Source: Flavobacteriaceae bacterium UBA2765
GTDB taxonomy: Bacteria > Bacteroidota > Bacteroidia > Flavobacteriales > Flavobacteriaceae
Reading direction: 5' to 3'
NCBI GenBank assembly: GCA_002352665.1
Contig: DEIV01000032.1
Location: forward strand, 1 to 16,565
DNA: 16,565 nt
Shown here: positions 14,234 through 16,565 of the stretch, piece after piece
Numbering within the stretch: the stretch's first letter is position 1
Layout of the letters: each line of letters begins with the position of its first letter
Program-made: the position numbers and the translations under genes
Notes under the pieces: generated by a model
The model's input: only the letters and a program-made list of their open reading frames with translations
Database searches by the model: none
Told to the model about the DNA's origin: nothing

Positions 14234-14263
14234 CAAAACTACTAAATTCTTTTACAATGCAAA
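14234..14263 (-). promoter_or_regulatory. Probable gldB promoter overlapping the nadE start
   Basis: On the minus strand, TTTG (14263-14260), an 18-nt spacer and TAGTTTTG (14241-14234), a full match to TAnnTTTG, predict a start near 14228 and a leader of about 57 nt. The upstream box lies on codons 2 and 3 of nadE. Confidence 0.5.
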
Positions 14264-15048
14264 CGGAAAATATAACAAATCATATTGTAAAATGGTTAAA
14301 AGACTACGCTACAAATGCTGGAGTAAATGGATTTGTAATTGGTGTTTCTGGAGGCATAGATTCTGCCGTAACTTCTACACTATGTGCTAAAACAGGATTC
14401 CCATTATTATGTTTAGAAATGCCTATCCATCAAGCAGAAAACCAAGTTAGCAGAGCAATGAATCATATACAATGGTTACAAGAAAACTTTAATGATGTTT
14501 CTATTAAACAGGTAAATTTAACGCCTGTATTTGATAGTTTAATTGACGCTTTTCCTTCCGTTGAAAATGAAGAGCAACGTTTTATGTCGCTGGCAAATAC
14601 ACGAGCCAGATTACGAATGACTTCACTCTATTATTTTGCTGCTTTGAATGGATATTTAGTGGCCGGTACCGGAAACAAAGTGGAAGATTTTGGCGTGGGT
14701 TTCTTTACCAAATACGGTGATGGTGGTGTTGACTTAAGTCCGATTGCAGATCTGATGAAATCTGAAGTATATAAAATAGCCAAATATCTAGGTATTCATG
14801 ATGAGATCATCAAAGCTGCTCCAACAGATGGCTTATGGGGTGATGACAGAACTGATGAAGACCAGATTGGTGCCAGTTATGATGAATTGGAATGGGCCAT
14901 GTTAATGCTAGAGCAAGGTAAAAATATTGAAGAATTTGATGGTAGAGCTAAAAAAGTATTAGAAATCTATTTACAACGCCATAATGCCAATAAGCATAAA
15001 ATGGATGCTATACCCGTTTGTATGATTCCCAAAGCATTGAAAGGTTAG
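14257..15048 (+). CDS. nadE: NH3-dependent NAD+ synthetase
   Basis: The enzyme makes NAD+ from nicotinic acid adenine dinucleotide, ATP and ammonia, the last step of NAD synthesis. It has 263 aa. The N-type PP-loop is SGGIDSA (31-37). Further family motifs are ANTRARLRM (113-121), GTGNKVED (137-144), KYGDGGVDLSPI (152-163) and PTDGLW (189-194). There is no nitrilase/glutaminase domain, so ammonia rather than glutamine is the expected nitrogen source. The ATG at 14257 gives the expected N-terminal helix. It ends 6 nt before the stop of the convergent metallophosphoesterase. Confidence 0.96.
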   Translation: MQTENITNHIVKWLKDYATNAGVNGFVIGVSGGIDSAVTSTLCAKTGFPLLCLEMPIHQAENQVSRAMNHIQWLQENFNDVSIKQVNLTPVFDSLIDAFPSVENEEQRFMSLANTRARLRMTSLYYFAALNGYLVAGTGNKVEDFGVGFFTKYGDGGVDLSPIADLMKSEVYKIAKYLGIHDEIIKAAPTDGLWGDDRTDEDQIGASYDELEWAMLMLEQGKNIEEFDGRAKKVLEIYLQRHNANKHKMDAIPVCMIPKALKG

Positions 15049-15054
15049 CCTAAA

Positions 15055-15867
15055 TTAAACCTCAAATATGGCCACCTCGGCTCTAGCCCCAAAACGTATA
15101 GGTAAAATACTGGTGCCAATTCCTTTAGATACATATAAAATGGGTTGAGTTTTATTATACCAACCACTTAAATAATTACCACTGCCTCTTGGCTTAAACG
15201 GTGCATAACCTAATATGTTAATCTGCCCACCATGTGTATGCCCAGAAAGTACCAAATCTATTTTTAAGTCTCCTTTTTCTTTCTTTATAATATCTCTATG
15301 TTGAGGACAATGTGTTAATACAATATGCAGATCACTTGATGGTAGGTTTTTTGCTGCTTTTTTAAAATTGGCATTACCACCAACAAAATCATCTATACCA
15401 ATAATAGACATTGTTCTTTCTTTTATAGATAATTGATGAGATTCATTTATCAGTAATTGACAATTATGAGAATGATAAAGTGCTTTCATTTTAACTAAAT
15501 CTACCTTTCCCCAATACTCCCAATTACCAGTAATTGCATATTTTTTTATATGATGATCAAGCAGTTTTAAAAAAGAATTCAACACTTCTACATTCTGATT
15601 TTCGTCAATGGCATCTCCGGTAATGCATAGCACATCAGGATTAAGTTTATTTATTTTTTCAGCAATAGATTTGTGTGTATTGTTGACTTTTTTTAGATGT
15701 AAATCAGAGAGCTGTACTATAGTAATTTTATTATTTTCTGATGTAGAAATATCAAAATACTTCCATTTTATCATATATTTTTCAAACCAAAAAATATCCA
15801 AAAGAAATAATCCTATTGAAGCCCATATAGTTCTTTTGATAAATTTTCTTCTGGATATTTTGGTCAT
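15055..15867 (-). CDS. Membrane-anchored metallophosphoesterase (YkuE/YaeI-like)
   Basis: A 270-aa calcineurin-like phosphoesterase. The N terminus carries SRRKFIK (5-11), a twin-arginine-type motif followed by a hydrophobic helix (14-30), which suggests Tat export or a membrane anchor with the domain outside the cytoplasm. Metal-binding motifs are complete: SDLHL (54-58), GDAID (84-88), GNWEYW (114-119; W in place of the usual H after GN, as in the YkuE/YaeI group), THCP (185-188) and GHTHGGQ (209-215). YaeI and YkuE are linked to lipid-headgroup or UDP-lipid phosphoester turnover, but the substrate cannot be named here. It lies 68 nt downstream of dnaG on the same strand. Confidence 0.9.
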   Translation of the reverse strand: MTKISRRKFIKRTIWASIGLFLLDIFWFEKYMIKWKYFDISTSENNKITIVQLSDLHLKKVNNTHKSIAEKINKLNPDVLCITGDAIDENQNVEVLNSFLKLLDHHIKKYAITGNWEYWGKVDLVKMKALYHSHNCQLLINESHQLSIKERTMSIIGIDDFVGGNANFKKAAKNLPSSDLHIVLTHCPQHRDIIKKEKGDLKIDLVLSGHTHGGQINILGYAPFKPRGSGNYLSGWYNKTQPILYVSKGIGTSILPIRFGARAEVAIFEV

Positions 15868-15887
15868 AATTAAAATATAAGCTTTAT

Positions 15888-15902
15888 AAACCTCAAAGGT
15901 TT
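15888..15902 (-). terminator. Short hairpin between dnaG and the phosphoesterase gene
   Basis: AAACCT (15888-15893) and AGGTTT (15897-15902) form a perfect 6-bp stem with a 3-nt loop. On the dnaG strand it is followed by ATAAAGC rather than a T run, so it would be a weak terminator or a processing site at best. Confidence 0.28.
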
Positions 15903-15935
15903 TTAAACCCTATTAAAAATTAATGTAATTTGTAC

Positions 15936-16565
15936 CTACACCACCCTATTTAACTTTTCGTATAATAATTTTTTAAGGGAAGTATAATTAACTACCAATT
16001 CTAACATTGCTTGTCGTTCTTCTTCAGAGTGTTCTTCTTCCATCAGTTCTTTTATTTTAAGCTCTATTAGAATTCTTCGTAAATTTAAAATGGCATCCAT
16101 AACCAATTTTGATAGACTTTTATCTTTGGTACGTACATAAATTTCTTTACGCTCCCAATCACTCAACACATATTTTTCATCATCCATAAGAATGTCTGTA
16201 ACTACTTTACCTAGCTCTACATCTTCATGGTTGATAAATACATCTGGATTTATATTTTCATCTTGATTTAATTGATGGATAACATCAAAATATATTTTTT
16301 GAAAAATGGCATTACTAAACTCAATTTCATCATCTTGTAAATGCAAATAAATCTCATTAGCTATCTTGTTCTGGTAATTCTCTTTTACAATTTTGACCTG
16401 CCCTTCTTCATCTTCTACTTCAATATAATCTACAAAATCTATTTCTCTATTGCCATAAAGCAGCAATATTTCAATCAATTGTTTTTCCAGTTTATTTAAC
16501 TGATCTGTTTTTTTAAATGCTACACCTTCATTTTTAACTACGGTAAAAGATTCCTGCAAATGCTC
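15936..16565 (-). CDS. dnaG: DNA primase, C-terminal part (5' end outside the window)
   Basis: The frame is open through the right edge (codons GAG CAT precede the in-frame TTG at 16559), so about 209 C-terminal residues are present and the start lies outside. No zinc-finger or TOPRIM domain is visible. What remains fits the helical C-terminal region of flavobacterial DnaG, which contacts the DnaB helicase: NKLEKQLIEILLLYGNREI, then a helical region (EIYLHLQDDEIEFSNAIFQKIYFDV), VVTDILMDDEKYVLSDWERKEIYVRTKD and a terminal helical hairpin (LRRILIELKIKELMEE, LVVNYTSLKKLLYEKL). The segment LLxYGNxE after EKQLIEIL is the best clue. Gene order near nadE and gldB agrees with what I recall from other Flavobacteriaceae. 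The role is lagging-strand primer synthesis. Confidence 0.8.
   Translation of the reverse strand, partial: EHLQESFTVVKNEGVAFKKTDQLNKLEKQLIEILLLYGNREIDFVDYIEVEDEEGQVKIVKENYQNKIANEIYLHLQDDEIEFSNAIFQKIYFDVIHQLNQDENINPDVFINHEDVELGKVVTDILMDDEKYVLSDWERKEIYVRTKDKSLSKLVMDAILNLRRILIELKIKELMEEEHSEEERQAMLELVVNYTSLKKLLYEKLNRVV

Noticed and set aside
15608..15880. Plus-strand open frame opposite the metallophosphoesterase
   Set aside because: The opposite strand encodes all metal-binding motifs of a known family; the plus frame shows no recognisable domain and is a shadow.
1..16565. CRISPR array, tRNA, rRNA, riboswitch, IS element or phage gene
   Set aside because: No regularly spaced repeats, no cloverleaf-like or conserved rRNA sequence, and no transposase or integrase motifs were found on either strand by eye.

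Overview
The window looks like an ordinary chromosomal segment of a low-GC, probably marine or free-living member of the Flavobacteriaceae (Bacteroidota). The evidence is the AT-rich coding and leaders, A-rich start contexts without Shine-Dalgarno sequences, promoter-like strings of the Bacteroidota type (TTTG, about 19 nt, TAnnTTTG), gliding genes gldB and gldC, a type IX secretion (T9SS) C-terminal sorting domain, and TonB-like C-terminal domains with the flavobacterial PGC motif. I see no phage, integrase, transposase, CRISPR array, rRNA or tRNA. I did not find a clearly new multi-gene system. The most unusual features are small repeats, domain fusions and uncharacterised operon members.

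Layout, left to right. A composite inverted repeat (1-40) precedes etfA (+), which ends at a strong intrinsic terminator. A second + unit holds a DUF151 bifunctional nuclease and a CNT-type nucleoside transporter carrying an extra secreted N-terminal domain. A near-perfect promoter then drives a secreted right-handed beta-helix protein with a T9SS sorting domain, closed by its own terminator. thyA follows behind a leader containing a dispersed repeat and a hairpin. It faces a convergent stand-alone CBM48 (AMPK/isoamylase-type) gene. From about 6.8 to 8.9 kb lies a tight five-gene + operon: a 63-aa helical protein, two paralogous secreted TonB-C-domain proteins, a 2TM protein, and folA starting at TTG inside the previous stop. 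A bidirectional terminator separates folA from convergent sppA (-).

Divergent from sppA is a fused folK-deoxynucleoside kinase gene (+) with a palindromic element inside its HPPK catalytic loop. Next comes the minus-strand operon gldB-gldC-lipoprotein, divergent from nadE (+). nadE converges on a Tat-signal metallophosphoesterase (-), which lies downstream of the C-terminal part of dnaG (-), cut by the right edge.

Functional theme. Four genes within about 10 kb concern nucleoside salvage and folate/thymidylate metabolism: the nucleoside importer, ThyA, DHFR, and HPPK fused to a deoxynucleoside kinase. They are in separate transcription units, so this is loose clustering rather than one operon. 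Envelope and gliding functions (GldB, GldC, the T9SS cargo, SppA, TonB-C proteins) make up most of the rest.
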